Position numbers and translations under genes: made by a program. This document shows positions 27,812-39,340 of a DNA stretch of 64,000 bases, in pieces. The stretch lies in contig NC_065573.1 of assembly GCF_937616625.2 (NCBI RefSeq), forward strand, positions 4,603,001-4,667,000. The letters are read 5' to 3'. The notes beneath the pieces are model-generated. The model did no database searches and had not been told where the DNA came from. It worked only from the letters and a program-made list of their open reading frames with translations. The first letter of the stretch is position 1, and each line of letters begins with the position of its first letter. The stretch comes from Mercurialis annua. Taxonomy: Eukaryota; Streptophyta; Magnoliopsida; Malpighiales; Euphorbiaceae.

Positions 27812-30609
27812 CAGTATACCATGCCAAAGGAAATATAACTAGTCGGACCAATCCGACAACAACTTAAATAATAATAAAGACTCTTAGTTACTACTGTGGT
27901 CTAAGAATAATACAGTTTGACAATTTATTAAAATAAACGAAACCTCCGAGGAAAGTAAAGAACGGAGATCAGCTGACTCTCTTAAAATCATAACCCTCGG
28001 AAAATTGGGAAAACAATGGGGTCAGATATACTGAGATGAGTTAATACAACTATTTACATTTATTAAGTGTAAACCTTTAAAAACCTTTAAACATTTATAA
28101 AACAATTTATCATTATGGATAAGTATTAAAACCCTAAACCACAAAACAATCTAAATCAAGTTGCCGTGTCGGTGAGACGTATCTCCATAACCATTCCCCG
28201 ACAGTCGCTCAAATAAACACGTGAGTCCCAGGAGACGTATCTTCCACCGGCGCCCTCACTAGGTGAGACGTATCTATAACCTACCTTAAATACCATATAA
28301 TTATATATCGGTGCACACGCAGTCTCGATATGATGCCCATCGAGTAGCCCTTTCCAATTCAGATCCATAATGCTGAAAAACAGCGATATAAACTTGCAGC
28401 TTGCAAATCCACGTGAAAAACCTGGCAAGCAACTAAACCTGTTTCGACTCCGAAGCACGAGCAGTCGACGGGTCTAAAAACAAGGCATAAAACATAATTA
28501 ATATCATCATTTAACTCTAGAGAGTACTAGACAACACATAGGACTAGCACAGATATAAACCAATCCAAAGTACACACCATCAATATGTAACTACACATAT
28601 TTAGCCAAAATGCCAAAGCATAAACCAAAGTAGAGTAATCATACATACTCAACATAACCAAAGTCATATGATAGTCAAGTCAAATTGAGTTCCCAATTTT
28701 AAAACATAATCCGGAAAACCATTTCAATAACTTAATTAAAATCATAGAACCAAGTTTAAACCAAAGTGGTGAGCTAGCCAAGTTATCACAACTGTCAAGC
28801 CTATATTCACAAATTGGGTGATCCAAGTCTAACCACCCAAACCAAACATCCAACCAAAGTAAAAAAATTCGTTTAAAATCGGAATCATTTAAATATACCA
28901 AAGTCTCAATTTAGAGAAATAAGGGAACTTAAATTTAACATTAAAACTCAAGTATAACATCATGATTATAAAGTGTTCGATAAAAGTCCCCAAAGAACAA
29001 ACACAACCAAATAAGCCAGACACTAATATACAACAGCCCCAGCATGCATAATAATCACATTTTATATAACACATGCCATATAAAAACATTTGGAATCAAT
29101 TAACATATTTTTCACAACATCAAGCCAATTAAGAATTCATGACACTTAGCCCAAAACGAGACCAAACATGAATCGCCAAACCAAAACACCTTAGATCAGT
29201 TCATATACATGCCATAATCAATAATACGAAAGTAATTCAGATCTTAAGTCATTACAAAGCATCGAATCCGAAATCAAAGCATTTTAGCGTAAAACTAGCT
29301 AGTTTGCAAACTAAGCCAACACGTACCAAAATATTTATAATTCAAACTCCCAAACTCATTTAGATCAGTAGTATATCATACATAATTTCAATATACCAAA
29401 CCAACTCAGATCTAAAATCATGCCTTAAACAACCGATAACACATTTTTGCTAGAATTTGCCTAAACATGCTAAACAAGACGAATCATGCATTCGAAAACC
29501 CAAATCATATAGCCACTGATCCTAAATCATATAAACATCATATATATCATCTTAGAATAGTATGTACATCATCACAAAACATTAATGCGATTACAACTCT
29601 TAAGGCACCCAAATTCACCATTTTACGCAATTTCAGCTAAAACAATCGAGAGCATGCCAAAGTGTTGATAAAACCAACAAGATCAGTTTATAAACCTCAA
29701 ATCCATCAAACATATCATACATATCAGTAACCTAAGCATAGAATCTCAATTTAATAGATTCAAACCACCAAATCGATTAGAATACAACAATTGCTAGAAA
29801 AATCCAAACATCGATGAATCATGCCAAACGCTTTTCAAAACATGTAACATCAGTTTATATATGTACAAACCATCATTTTACCCATATAAACTCAGTAGCA
29901 TAAGCATGACATGACAACAATTCACTTCATTAAAATCCTATATTATGCATTTCTAGGCAAAATCACATAACAATGAATCCATGAATCAAAAGGATATGAA
30001 AACAATACCTAAAGATGATGAGAAATAAGATAAATGATGTATTAACCAAAGGTTCAAGGGGCTGGACCGAATTTAATTTAACCCACAAGCCTCCAACGAA
30101 GAACACAACGTAGCCGAATTAATCGCATCCGGACTTGTTAGAAAGAAGAAATCAAGTTCTTTGAGTAAAGAAATTAATTTTTTGGGTTTGAAGGTTAATG
30201 GGGGCTAGTGTTTGCAAATTAAGGGGTCTATTTATAGACTCATGCAGGCTTTACTTGCGCTGCAATTATAGCCCACGGTTTAAAAGGTATTTTTAGAGTT
30301 GGAAACCTCCAAATAACAATCCAACCGACCAGATTTTAGTAAATCCTCCTAGGAACAAATATTTAAAAATGAGCTCGATCCGACCGTTCAATTGTGAGAT
30401 ATCAACGGTTTACTAACACATGGCATTTTTAGAAAACATGGGAAAACAACTTCAATAAATACCCGAAAATGAATCGAATTAATATATAATACCCACATGA
30501 TTCATGTGTAACATACAAGATACAAAACAAGGCTCAATCAAGGTGTCTCAATGCAAGAACCAATCCGAAATCAAGTAAAAATATAACAAAAAACGTACGG
30601 GGTATTACA
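27812..30609 (-). repeat. L2: Tekay-like gypsy LTR inserted in the PMD frame
   Basis: The right edge reads GGGGTATTACA (minus start TGTAATACCCC). Internal blocks such as GAGACGTATCTCCAT, CCAGGAGACG(T/C)ATCTTCCACCGG and GAGAGTACTAGACA match L3 in the same order, so both are one LTR family. About 250 bases of the distal end present in L3 are missing. GAAGG follows at 30610-30614. No internal region accompanies it, so it is a solo or truncated LTR. The small open frames inside are not considered genes. Confidence 0.8.
30228..30237 (-). promoter_or_regulatory. Putative TATA box, L2
   Basis: The minus strand reads CTATAAATAG about 375 bases from the LTR start, identical to L1 and L3. Confidence 0.5.
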
Positions 30610-31936
30610 GAAGGTGTGTCATACACAGGCATCAGATGCCCCTCTGATGTAGAGGCAATACACGAATTAGTCAAAATCGGCTATAATAGGATACTAGGTA
30701 AATGATATACTTTCCTTTTCTAAGTTGATTCTTATATCGGCCTATGAACTTTGTTTTTTATCTTCAGTGGGTGTGCCGATATGGAACAAAGAGGATGTAT
30801 TCGACACTGATGGAGAAGAGAAACTTGAATCAAAACGGGCAAGACAAAAACGGTTGGCGAGCAAGAAACCATCTAAAAGGGAACCGAAGCCTAAAAGAGC
30901 CAAAGTAGAACTAAGGGGATCTCATCTGTTCGACCCCAACCCAGCCTAGGAAGAGTCTGCTCCTAAACCCTCGCAGAGTGCCCACTCTTCTTCAAGGGGG
31001 GATACTCAAACCGGCGATGATCAGATCGGCGATAAAGTCAACCAACTTCAGCAGTCCTTGTCTTCTCAGCGAACTCCATCTCAAACGACTCCTACCATTT
31101 CACAAATATTTACATTCTCGCCGCTGCCTACTAAGCTTTCGCTGCTTGGCTCTGATCTGCTTAACTTGCCCGCTAGAATTACGGCCAAAACTGCAACTAA
31201 GGTATTTTCTTAATCGCCACATTATTAATAACAATCTCCTTGGAAGCTAATATTCTATTATGGTCAAACATGGAAAATCCCTGATGTTGGCTCGGCTGAG
31301 GAGGATATCGTTACAGCCTAGATGAGAGCTTTCCTTGAGTCGGACAATGATGGCGAGGATGCACCTATATTACCTTCCGAGGAAGCGACCATGGAAGTCA
31401 GCAGCTGGTTATCTGAAAACTGGGGCAAACATCTGTATGTGATGGCTCAAATGTGGGATAGGGGAATCAATCTATTCAAATCGGCCGAAGACGTTAAAAA
31501 ACTGAAGAAGTCCGCAGCTGCTTTATCTGAAATCTTGGATGCCACAGCTCGTTCTTCTGTGGCGAAACTTCTGGTATCACTTCCTATATTTCAAAAGATG
31601 TACGAAGAGTCTGTGTCGATCCAGGCCGATCATGACAAACTCATTAAGCAAGATACTGAGGCAAAAGAGAAGATTGATTCCTTAAAGACAACAGTGAAGT
31701 CGGCTGCCTCCAAACTCCAAGATTGCCGAAATCATGCTCAGGGACTTAGCACCAGAATCGCTGCTCTACATCTTGAATTGGAAACCAAAGAATGTGGTAT
31801 CGGCGACCTTGAAGCATCTCTGGACAAGGACATGACCGAAGGCCTTGATTTGAAGAAATGTCGGAACTTCCTTAAGAGCAGCATCGCCAAGAGCCAGTTC
31901 AAGGCCGGCTCGTGCAGAGTACAACCAAGTTTGTAG
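30610..31936 (+). pseudogene. C-terminal part of the PMD/coiled-coil frame of element C
   Basis: After L2 the plus-strand coding signal resumes. An acceptor-like TATCTTCAG near 30768 precedes a basic, nuclear-localisation-like stretch (KRARQKRLASKKPSKREP, 30725-30949). The 204-codon frame 31322-31936 has heptad-like Leu/Ile spacing (residues roughly 85-185), predicting a coiled coil. Some plant PMD proteins of transposons pair a mobile domain with a coiled-coil tail. The order and shared strand with 27094-27794 support one gene. Stops between exon-like blocks and loss of the upstream frame indicate decay. Confidence 0.55.
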
Positions 31937-31939
31937 CAA

Positions 31940-32425
31940 GTTGGGGAATTTTTTCAGCCATTTTTAAATTTGTAATCCTGATCCTTTTGCAAGGTTTAAA
32001 ATATTTGAACATTTCCTGGTTTATGCTAGTTCTGTACTTTGGTACTGTTAATCGGCCTGATGGCCGAATTTTTATATTTTTATAACATCGCATTTCAATT
32101 CCAAATTACGTTAATTGTTAGCTTCGTCGGCCATTAAGTCCGATATATTTTAATTGCATTGCTTTGTTAGACATTAAAAATATTCTCTTAATAGTTGAGA
32201 AAAACGGAGAACCTGTTGAGGAAACTCAACTTACAGTAGCTATGGCCAAACTTTTACAACAAATTGATTAAAAGATAATATGTTTCGGCCCTTCTAATAA
32301 AAATTCAACTAATCGGTCAACATTGTCTGAAAAGTTCGTATTCTTTGAAAGAACTATTCTTCGGCAGCCCCAAACAATCTTCGGTCTATATTCTCCCAAC
32401 AACTATAAACGTAATTCTTTAAGAA
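31940..32425. other. Spacer between antisense frame and integrase
   Basis: No coding signal is seen. The two convergent frames of element C end on either side of this roughly 490-bp AT-rich stretch, so it would hold both 3' ends. Confidence 0.4.
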
Positions 32426-33170
32426 CTAACGGTTAATTGCCCTATGGTGTTCGTCTCCATCAATATCGGCCTGGACATATGCACCGTTGGCCAGTTTTGT
32501 AGTTACGATGAAGGGACATTCCCAATTCGGGCTCCACTTGCCGAATCGCCTATCCTTGTGGCATATGGGCAATATTTCCTTCCACATCATATCGCCCACG
32601 ACAAAAGACTTTGGTTTCACTCGTTTGTTATATGCTCGCTCTACCCTCTTTTTTCTGAGCTTCCATGTGATCTAGCGATGTCTCTCTTCCTTCGTCTAAG
32701 TCAAGAGCTTCTATCGCCATCGTATCAAAATAATCATCCCGAGATAGCTTGTTTTGATATAGGTGGTGAGTTGACATGACTGTTAATTCCATTGGCAGCA
32801 TCACATCGTGCCCATACACCATCCTAAAGAGCGAGGTTCCTGTTGCTAATTTCTGACTGGTTCTATTCGCCCAAACAGCTTCTGACAATAAAACTTGCCA
32901 CAACCTTAGATTTTCTTCAATTATCTTCTAGACGATAAGCTTGATGGCCTTATTAGTTGCCTCGGCCTGCCCGTTGGCTTGTGCATAATATGGTGTCGAG
33001 TGCAACATCTTGATTTTCATCTGAGATGCCCATTCTATCATATATCCTCCTGTGAACATTGTCCCATGATCAGTAGTAATGGATTCGAGCAATCCATGAC
33101 GATGTACAATATACCCTTTGAAGAACTTTATCACAACCTCTTGTGTGGGCGATTTCAAAGGTTTGGCTTC
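32426..33170 (-). pseudogene. Gypsy integrase remnant of element C (Tat/Retand-like)
   Basis: Three minus-strand pieces are consecutive. 32928-33158 holds the integrase core with TTDHGTMFTGG (second catalytic Asp) and ANGQAEATNKAI (catalytic Glu). 32628-32903 is the conserved stretch with ANRTSQKLATGTSLFRMVYG. 32426-32620 is the C-terminal domain (VGDMMWKE ... GKWSPNWECPFIV). Stops separate the pieces. RT, RNase H and the integrase zinc finger are absent, replaced by element D DNA to the right. The GKWSPNWECP-type C-terminus resembles Tat-lineage integrases. Confidence 0.8.
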
Positions 33171-33189
33171 ATCCTATTTAATCATTTGA

Positions 33190-33652
33190 CTAGGTTCATT
33201 ATAACACAAGAGTGAGTAATTTGCATATTAATTGGTTATTTGTTTATTTTTATCTATAGTAACTCGAGAGAGAGCTATGGTGCTTTAGACTAACCTGAAC
33301 TATAATTTTAGCAATACAACTGAGTTGTGATAATTTCGGTCTTTGAGGCTCGAGAGAGCGGGATTTTATATTCTTATTCAGAATTATCAACCCTTGAACC
33401 TTTCAGGCTTATTATTCCCAAAAATTATCTTTTAAATCATTTGAACTTTATTAATTTTAATTACTTAATTTATTTGTTCAGTGGATACTTTGTAATTATT
33501 TTGGTTACAAACTCTCAAACCATTTTCGTAGCTAACCGGTCAAAAGAATTCTAAAAATTAGTCGTTAAATCCATTGTCTCTATGGGATCGATATCCGTAC
33601 TTCCGGATTATATTACTTGCGCGATACCGTCTCTTGCGGTTCGCTACCAACA
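33190..33652 (+). repeat. Partial 5' LTR of element D
   Basis: It ends CTACCAACA immediately before the PBS. The start of the LTR (TGTATCCTG as seen at 39243) is not found upstream, so the 5' part is missing at the junction with element C. Confidence 0.6.
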
Positions 33653-33658
33653 AGTTTT

Positions 33659-33676
33659 TGGCGCCGTTGCAGGGGA
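33659..33676 (+). other. Primer binding site of element D
   Basis: TGGCGCCGTTGCAGGGGA matches the Athila-type PBS complementary to Asp tRNA; the usual form has GCCGGGGA, so one base differs. Confidence 0.85.
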
Positions 33677-34065
33677 CAATTGCGTATTTAATAGATTAAG
33701 AGTCAAAAATTCTTGGGTGCGAAAGCATTTATTTTTATTTACTTAATTTTATTGGATTTTACTTGTGATAGTGTTGTTTTTGTTTTGTGCAGAAAATTGG
33801 TCAAAGTGTATGCACAATACACGGCGATCCAAGCTTCCGCTAGAACCTTTTCAAGAGGACCTCACCAGTTTCGAGAGAAGTATTCGAGAATCATCCTAAA
33901 AATCAGATACTATGGGGGATGATGCTAGACATCATGACGGGTCACGCCATTAATGTTGATATGATTCCGCCTCACCATCCATAAAATGTTGAGGTAGCAC
34001 CAGTTCAATAAAGGCAACCAAGGAATCAAAACAGACAACAACAACAGGCACCTCAAAGGAGCACT

Positions 34066-36275
34066 TTGGGTGAATTCTTTTTACCAGATGTTGATCATGC
34101 TAATTTTGGATGTTTTGCACCACCTATTCAGGCAAATACTTTTGAGATCAAAACTAGCACGATTATTCTACTTGAGAATCGATGCCAATTTTATGGGTTG
34201 CCTATTAAAGATCCAAATGCGCATATTTTGAAATTTTTGGAGGTGTGCAATACGTTCAAGATTCCCAACATGACGGAGGATCAAATCAAGCTTCGATTGT
34301 TTCCATTCTCTTTGCGAGATAAGGTACGACCATGGATACGATCTATAGCTAGCAACTCCATCACCATATGGAGACAACTCGCTGAAGCTTTCCTCAATAA
34401 ATACTTCCCTTTGGGGAAGACTGCAAGATTAACGAAAAAAATTATAGATTTCTTTCAACATGATGGAGAAGCTTTATATGAGGCATGGGACAAATTAAAT
34501 GAACTCCAGCGAAGTTGCCCACATCATCACCTCCAAAAGGAACAATTAATTCAAATATTTTATAATGGAATTAATGAGCATACTAGAGCTACTATTGATG
34601 CAGCTTCAGGATGCTCAATCATGAGGAAGAAGTATAAAGAAGCTCTTGCATTGCTAGATGAGTTGGCAATGTATAGCAGTTCTTGGCCTATAGAGAGGGT
34701 GAGGCAGTCAACCCAAAGGGGCATGATAACACTAGAGCAAATCCAAGAGTTGGAGGCAATGAAAGCAAAAAACGTTGCTCTTCAAGCTCAAGTGGAGATG
34801 TATAAAAGGCAAGCAAGTCAAATGAATGCTCCGGTGGCAGCAGTTCAAGCAGGTTGTGACTTCTGTGGAGAGTTTAGTCACTCATGAGGAGAATGCTTAG
34901 TTACGGGACATGCCACAAATGACCAAGTTAATTACGTTGGAGGACAAAGGCAAGGTAACGATCCATATTCAAACACCTATAATCCAAGATGGGAGAATCA
35001 TCCAAATTTTGCCTGGAAGGATACGAATCATGTGGGTCAAGCCAACGCAAATACTCAATCAAGTGCGGGAAGTTCCAATTTTCAGTTGGGCAACCACTAC
35101 CAACCTAACCAAGGTAACTTTAACTCTCACAACTATGGAGGTAGACCGCAATATCCTTCCGAATTCCAACAAAACAGGGATCAAGATGAAGAGAGCAAGC
35201 TCGATAAAATATTAGAGAAAATGGAGGGATTCGAGAGGTTTGAAGCGGAAGCACGACAAATAGACAAAACTCAAGCATCTGCCTTCCATCATCTCGAGGT
35301 GAAACTATCACAATTAGAAAGCTCCATCCAAGGTAGAACCCAAGGTGGTTTACCTTATACTGCCGAAACTAATCCAAGAGAGTTTGTGAAAGCTATCACA
35401 CCCCGAAGTGGCAAGTTTTTTGATGATCCTCATAGTAAGAAGCCTATCAAAGTTAATGATGAGTCAAGTGCTAATGAGGCAAGTTCTAGTAAGTCAGGGG
35501 TTAGTGAAGAGGTCGTCGTTGGAGTTGAGGCTCCTTATGTTAGACCACCACCACCATCTCCATATGTTCCTAAGGTACCGTTTCCAAGTCGACTCAAGAA
35601 GAAACAAGATAACCAAAAATGCCATAAATTCTTGGACATCTTCAGGAAGCTACAAATCAACATAAGTCTAGTAGATGTTTTGCGTGAAATGCCTCAATAC
35701 GCAAAGTTCATCAAAGATATAATCATGAACAAGCGGAGCTGGGACGAAAAAGGCACTATTTCATTGACTGAAAATTGTAGCTCAATCATCACAAGCAAGT
35801 TGCCTACCAAATTGCAAGATCCAGGGAGTTTCACTATTTCTTGCTCAATTGGCACTTCTACTTCTCTTAATTGTCTTTTTGATTTGGGTGCAAGTATAAA
35901 TCTAATGCCCCTGTGTCTTTTCAGAAATTTATGCGGAAATCAATCGGTAAAGGAAATCTCCATGATGCTCCAATTAGCCGACCATTCACTCATTCACTTA
36001 AGAAACCGCATGGAGTAATATAAGACGTGTTAGTGAAAGTGGGCAAGTTCATCTTCCCTATGGACTTTGTCGTGCTAGATTATGCGATTGACAAGGATTG
36101 CCCAATAATTCTCGGGCGGCTACTTTTGAACACGGGGCGGGCGTTGATTGATGTTCATGCTAGAAAAGTCACTTTGAGAATGAATGAGGAAAGTGTAGAG
36201 TTTGACATGAGGCATAATGATAGCAAGCGTGAGGAAGAGAAATGCATGTGGATTGATTATATTGAACCCACATGA
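34066..36275 (+). pseudogene. Athila-like gag-protease remnant
   Basis: Residues 50-200 of the first frame (34066-34887) are retrotransposon gag (KLRLFPFSLRDKVRPWI, EAFLNKYFPLGKTARL). A CCHC-type knuckle (CDFCGEFSHS-stop-GEC) is interrupted by one TGA at 34885, and the same frame continues to 36018. The protease motif is FDLGASINLMPL near 35880-35910. A frameshift near 35980, at a repeated CATTCACT, moves the frame to 36027-36275 (DKDCPIILGRLLLNTGRALID, the protease C-terminal part). Upstream stops near 33980-34010 suggest the original start lay before 34066. Confidence 0.85.
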
Positions 36276-36713
36276 CATGTGCCTATGAAGGAGGTGATTC
36301 CCTTAGGAACACCGGAGGCGGTTCAAGAAAAAGAACCCTCAAGTGTTTGCGCATTAATCAAGAAGGCACGTCATGTCAAACCGCGCAAAGGAAAACCGAG
36401 ATGTTGGGCATCATGGAAGTTGAAGCTCGATGAGATAGCAACTACAAGCAAGAGACAAATACATACGGAAGTTGCTACTCTTGGTGAGTATGTCCAAGTT
36501 CAAACGTCTCATATGCACTCATGTGCGGGGAAGTTGATTTCCAAGTGGAGCGGACCGTTTAAAATATGGCGCAAGGTAGATGATGAATTAATTGAGTTGG
36601 AGGGGAGCAATGGAGACGTCTTTATAGTTCTTAAGGAATGGTGTAAACCATATCCTAGAGTTTTGATTGATCAAAGACGTGAGCAAGTCGGTCTTATTGA
36701 TCCTCCGTGATGA
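36276..36713 (+). pseudogene. Integrase C-terminal remnant joined to protease region
   Basis: A 143-codon frame (36279-36710) in the same phase as the preceding one ends with KLISKWSGPFKIWRKVDDEL ... VLKEWCKPYPR, the pattern of the Athila integrase C-terminus (KWSGPF ... VNGQRLKPY). RT, RNase H and the integrase core, normally some 3 kb, are deleted somewhere between about 36275 and 36480. The deletion left the reading phase nearly intact apart from one stop at 36273. Confidence 0.7.
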
Positions 36714-39242
36714 TAAGGATGAACAGTCGAGCTTTCGACTTGAAACAAGCGCACTGGGGAGGCATTCCTGAGAGGTTTGCAATTTAATTTTTCGTGAATT
36801 TGTTTTTTCGATTTTTAAAAAATTTTGGACAGACCCTCAGCTGGCCTCCTACCGGCCTAGGTGTGTGAACCGGCCAAGGGCCGGCGGAAGAATGCAAGTA
36901 CGATTATCCTCAGGCGGACTGTTTATATGGGCCGACCAAGGACCGGCTGAGGCACTGAAAACCTTTAAAAAAAAATTAGCTGTAAAAATTTTCATTAAAA
37001 ATCAGATTTTGACAAAATCAAATAAATATTTACATGCAAGTCTTTTATGTTAGTTTTGAATCTTTTCTTAAACCAAATAAGGGAAGCATAATTTTTTAGG
37101 AAGTTTTTATACTTGATTATAATGTTTAATTTCCTTTTTCATTTTACATTTTCCACCTTAATTATATTTTTAATTGATTTCCTATTTTGATTTGTTTTCT
37201 TAATCATTTTCATTAGAAATTTCCTTATCTTATTGTATTTTATTTTTCTTTTTTTAATTAAACACTACCATAAAATTCATTAGTGTATTAGGTCTATAAA
37301 TTAAGGTATTTCAATTTTTCTTTTTATTACTTATTCTTGTTTCTTTTAATCTTGCACTTTCTCATACATTGAGGACAATGCATTATTTTAAGTGAGGGGG
37401 GTGGGAAAAAAAAAATCATAATAATAAAAAATAAAATAGAAATAAAGAAAATTAAAAATAAATTTTGTATATATTTTCTGTTTAACTTATGGATAGAAAT
37501 AGTGTAAGGAGGTAAAAAGAAAGGAAAATGTGAATAGAAAAAAAAAACTTTGGCTTGAATTAATAAATATTTTGTCAAATAATTAGTTACAAACCATGAA
37601 TAAATGTCAAATGCGGTTTCTAATTCTGACAATAGTTAAATGATGCTTGACAAATGAAAATGTTAATTGTATGACATGATTCGATAGGACTAGGGTAAAT
37701 TTAATTTTTAGCTTTTAGTGACCACTGAAACACAACTGAATAGCCGGATGCGGAATCATGACATGTTTGTTATTTATAATAATAAAAAATACAATCAAAG
37801 ACAAATGGAAAATATGAATAGAAAAATAAATAAAGTTTTGGCTTGAAAAAAAAAATTTGTCAAATAATTAGTTCCAAACCTTGAATAAACGTTAAATGCG
37901 GTTTTTAATTCTAACAATAGTTAATGGTGCTCGACAAATATATATGTTAATTTTATGACATGATTCGATAGGATTAGGGTGAATTCAATTTTTCTAGCTT
38001 TTAGTGACCACTGAAACACGACTGAATAGCCTGATGCGGAATCATGACATGTTTGTTATTTATCAAAAATTGAGTCATTTTCAAACTTTTGGCAAATTTT
38101 GGCATGACCTGTAGTACTAGAGTAAATGGCAAAACACAACAATTATTCTTGAGAGTTCGAGCCTAATTATTTTGTTGTGAGAATTGTTAACATGCTACAT
38201 TTCTAGAACTTGCTCAGTGTCCGTTCAAAGTTGCACGGTTGAGTTTTTGACATTTAGATGATCTTGGAATTTAGGTATATATAATTCATTTTAAACCACT
38301 TAAATAACCTACCCTTCATCCATTAGATTACATAATTTTGAGCTTTATCCTTTTTCTTGATTTTAAATCCACATTCTACATTTTTACCCCTCAAACCTCT
38401 ACCTCTTTCAACACCTCAACTTGATTTGATCAACTTATATTCATGAAATGTGTGATTTTAGCTTGATGATGAAAAAAAATTATGAACAAGTGCCTAAAAA
38501 GAAAACAAATGCCTTGCAATAAAAAAGAAAGATGCAAGAAAAACGAAGAAAAGAAAAAGAAAATCAAGAGAAAAAGAAAATAAAGACAATTAAAAAAAAA
38601 GTTCACTCGTTCAAAGAAAATTCCAAGCTAGTCCACTATTTAACACTTCAAAGTAAATTTGATTCAAGTAAAGTTATTTCAAAAATCCAAAAATATTACT
38701 TACCTTTTACCTTAACCCCATCAAACCCAAAAATAAAGACTAAGTGATTTTTGTCGAAAACCGAGTCAAGTAGCGGAGTCTGTGACTATGAGCAAGCCTA
38801 TGGTAAATTTGCATGTTTTCAATTGAGAGATCCTTTGTTGATTTCACAAATCAAACACACGAGTATCGTAGTGAAAACTTGTGAGGAATTAATGCCATTT
38901 GCTTATTTATTATGAGTTCATGACATGATTTGCTTAAGTAAGAAAATTGACTATTTTTCACATGTCCCGCACACGATGGTGATTCATTAGTGTTATTCAG
39001 TGTTGCATAAGATAGAATGATAGTATTTTTAGTGTTATCGGATTATTTCATTTTATTTTCATCCATCATTTGTCTGTATCATTAATGGTTGTTGGTGAGA
39101 AAATCTCACTTAATTAATTCATTAATTTGGTAAATTAATTGTTGACTTGTATTTAACATGTTTCAAGCCGGAATAATTTATAGTTAGGGAAAGATTCATG
39201 TTTTGCTTGAGGGCAAGCAAAGATTTAGTGTGAGGAGGTTTT
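36714..39242 (+). other. Non-coding 3' region of element D with two PPT-like tracts
   Basis: A GC-rich stretch with repeated ACCGGC(C/T) motifs lies at 36840-36950. CATTGAGGACAATG then AGTGAGGGGGGTGGG at 37369-37406 is a polypurine-tract-like signal. A second one, GAGGGCAAGCAAAG then GTGTGAGGAGG, lies at 39212-39240 just before the 3' LTR. A 38528-38747 open frame is lysine-rich low-complexity sequence and not taken as a gene. Confidence 0.65.
37500..38062. repeat. About 285-bp tandem duplication in element D
   Basis: Blocks TTTTGGCTTGAA, AAACCNTGAATAAANG, CATGATTCGATAGGA, TTTTAGTGACCACTGAAACA and GATGCGGAATCATGACATG occur in the same order from about 37545-37772 and 37840-38062. Divergence of several percent between copies indicates an older duplication. 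Confidence 0.8.
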
Positions 39243-39340
39243 GTATCCTGAAAACCCTCTATTAAATGTTTTGCCTTGTTGCATTACTTTACTAGGAGCT
39301 CGGACTCGCACTTGAATCTCCTATCACTTGCTTGATGACC
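39243..39340 (+). repeat. Start of element D 3' LTR, interrupted by L3
   Basis: TGTATCCTGAAAACC begins right after the GAGGAGGTTT tract. It is cut at 39341 by TGTCACGACC, the edge of L3. I could not locate the remainder on the far side of L3. Confidence 0.55.

Larger units (their letters stand above)
22903..33170 (-). mobile_element. Element C: Tat/Retand-like gypsy remnant with antisense frame
   Basis: Minus-strand integrase pieces (32426-33170), an opposite-strand PMD/coiled-coil reading frame (23600-31936), a polypurine tract (23467-23478) and a likely 3' LTR (to 23466) line up as one element read right to left. It is split by the hAT at 23944-27085 and LTR L2 at about 27812-30609, and its 5' part is missing where element D begins. 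From memory, antisense extra frames between pol and 3' LTR are described in the Tat lineage. That these pieces form one element is inferred from order and orientation. Confidence 0.6.
33190..39340 (+). mobile_element. Element D: Athila-like gypsy deletion derivative
   Basis: On the plus strand the order is partial 5' LTR (to 33652), PBS (33659-33676), gag, protease, an integrase C-terminal remnant, a long non-coding 3' region, a polypurine tract and the first 98 bases of the 3' LTR (from 39243). The Asp-tRNA-type PBS and the GAGGGCAAGCAAAG and AGTGTGAGGAGG 3' region are typical of Athila. RT, RNase H and most of integrase are missing. L3 interrupts the 3' LTR at 39341. Confidence 0.8.

Noticed and set aside
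28156..29089. Minus-strand frames of 66-100 codons
   Set aside because: They lie in LTR L2, are colinear with non-open sequence in L3 and have no recognised motifs.
38532..38747. 71-codon lysine-rich frame
   Set aside because: Low-complexity A-rich stretch in the Athila 3' region; no start context or homologue known to me.
33190..39340. Endogenous pararetrovirus
   Set aside because: Asp-tRNA PBS, Athila gag and protease, and LTR signals fit a gypsy element; no movement-protein or coat-type domains seen.
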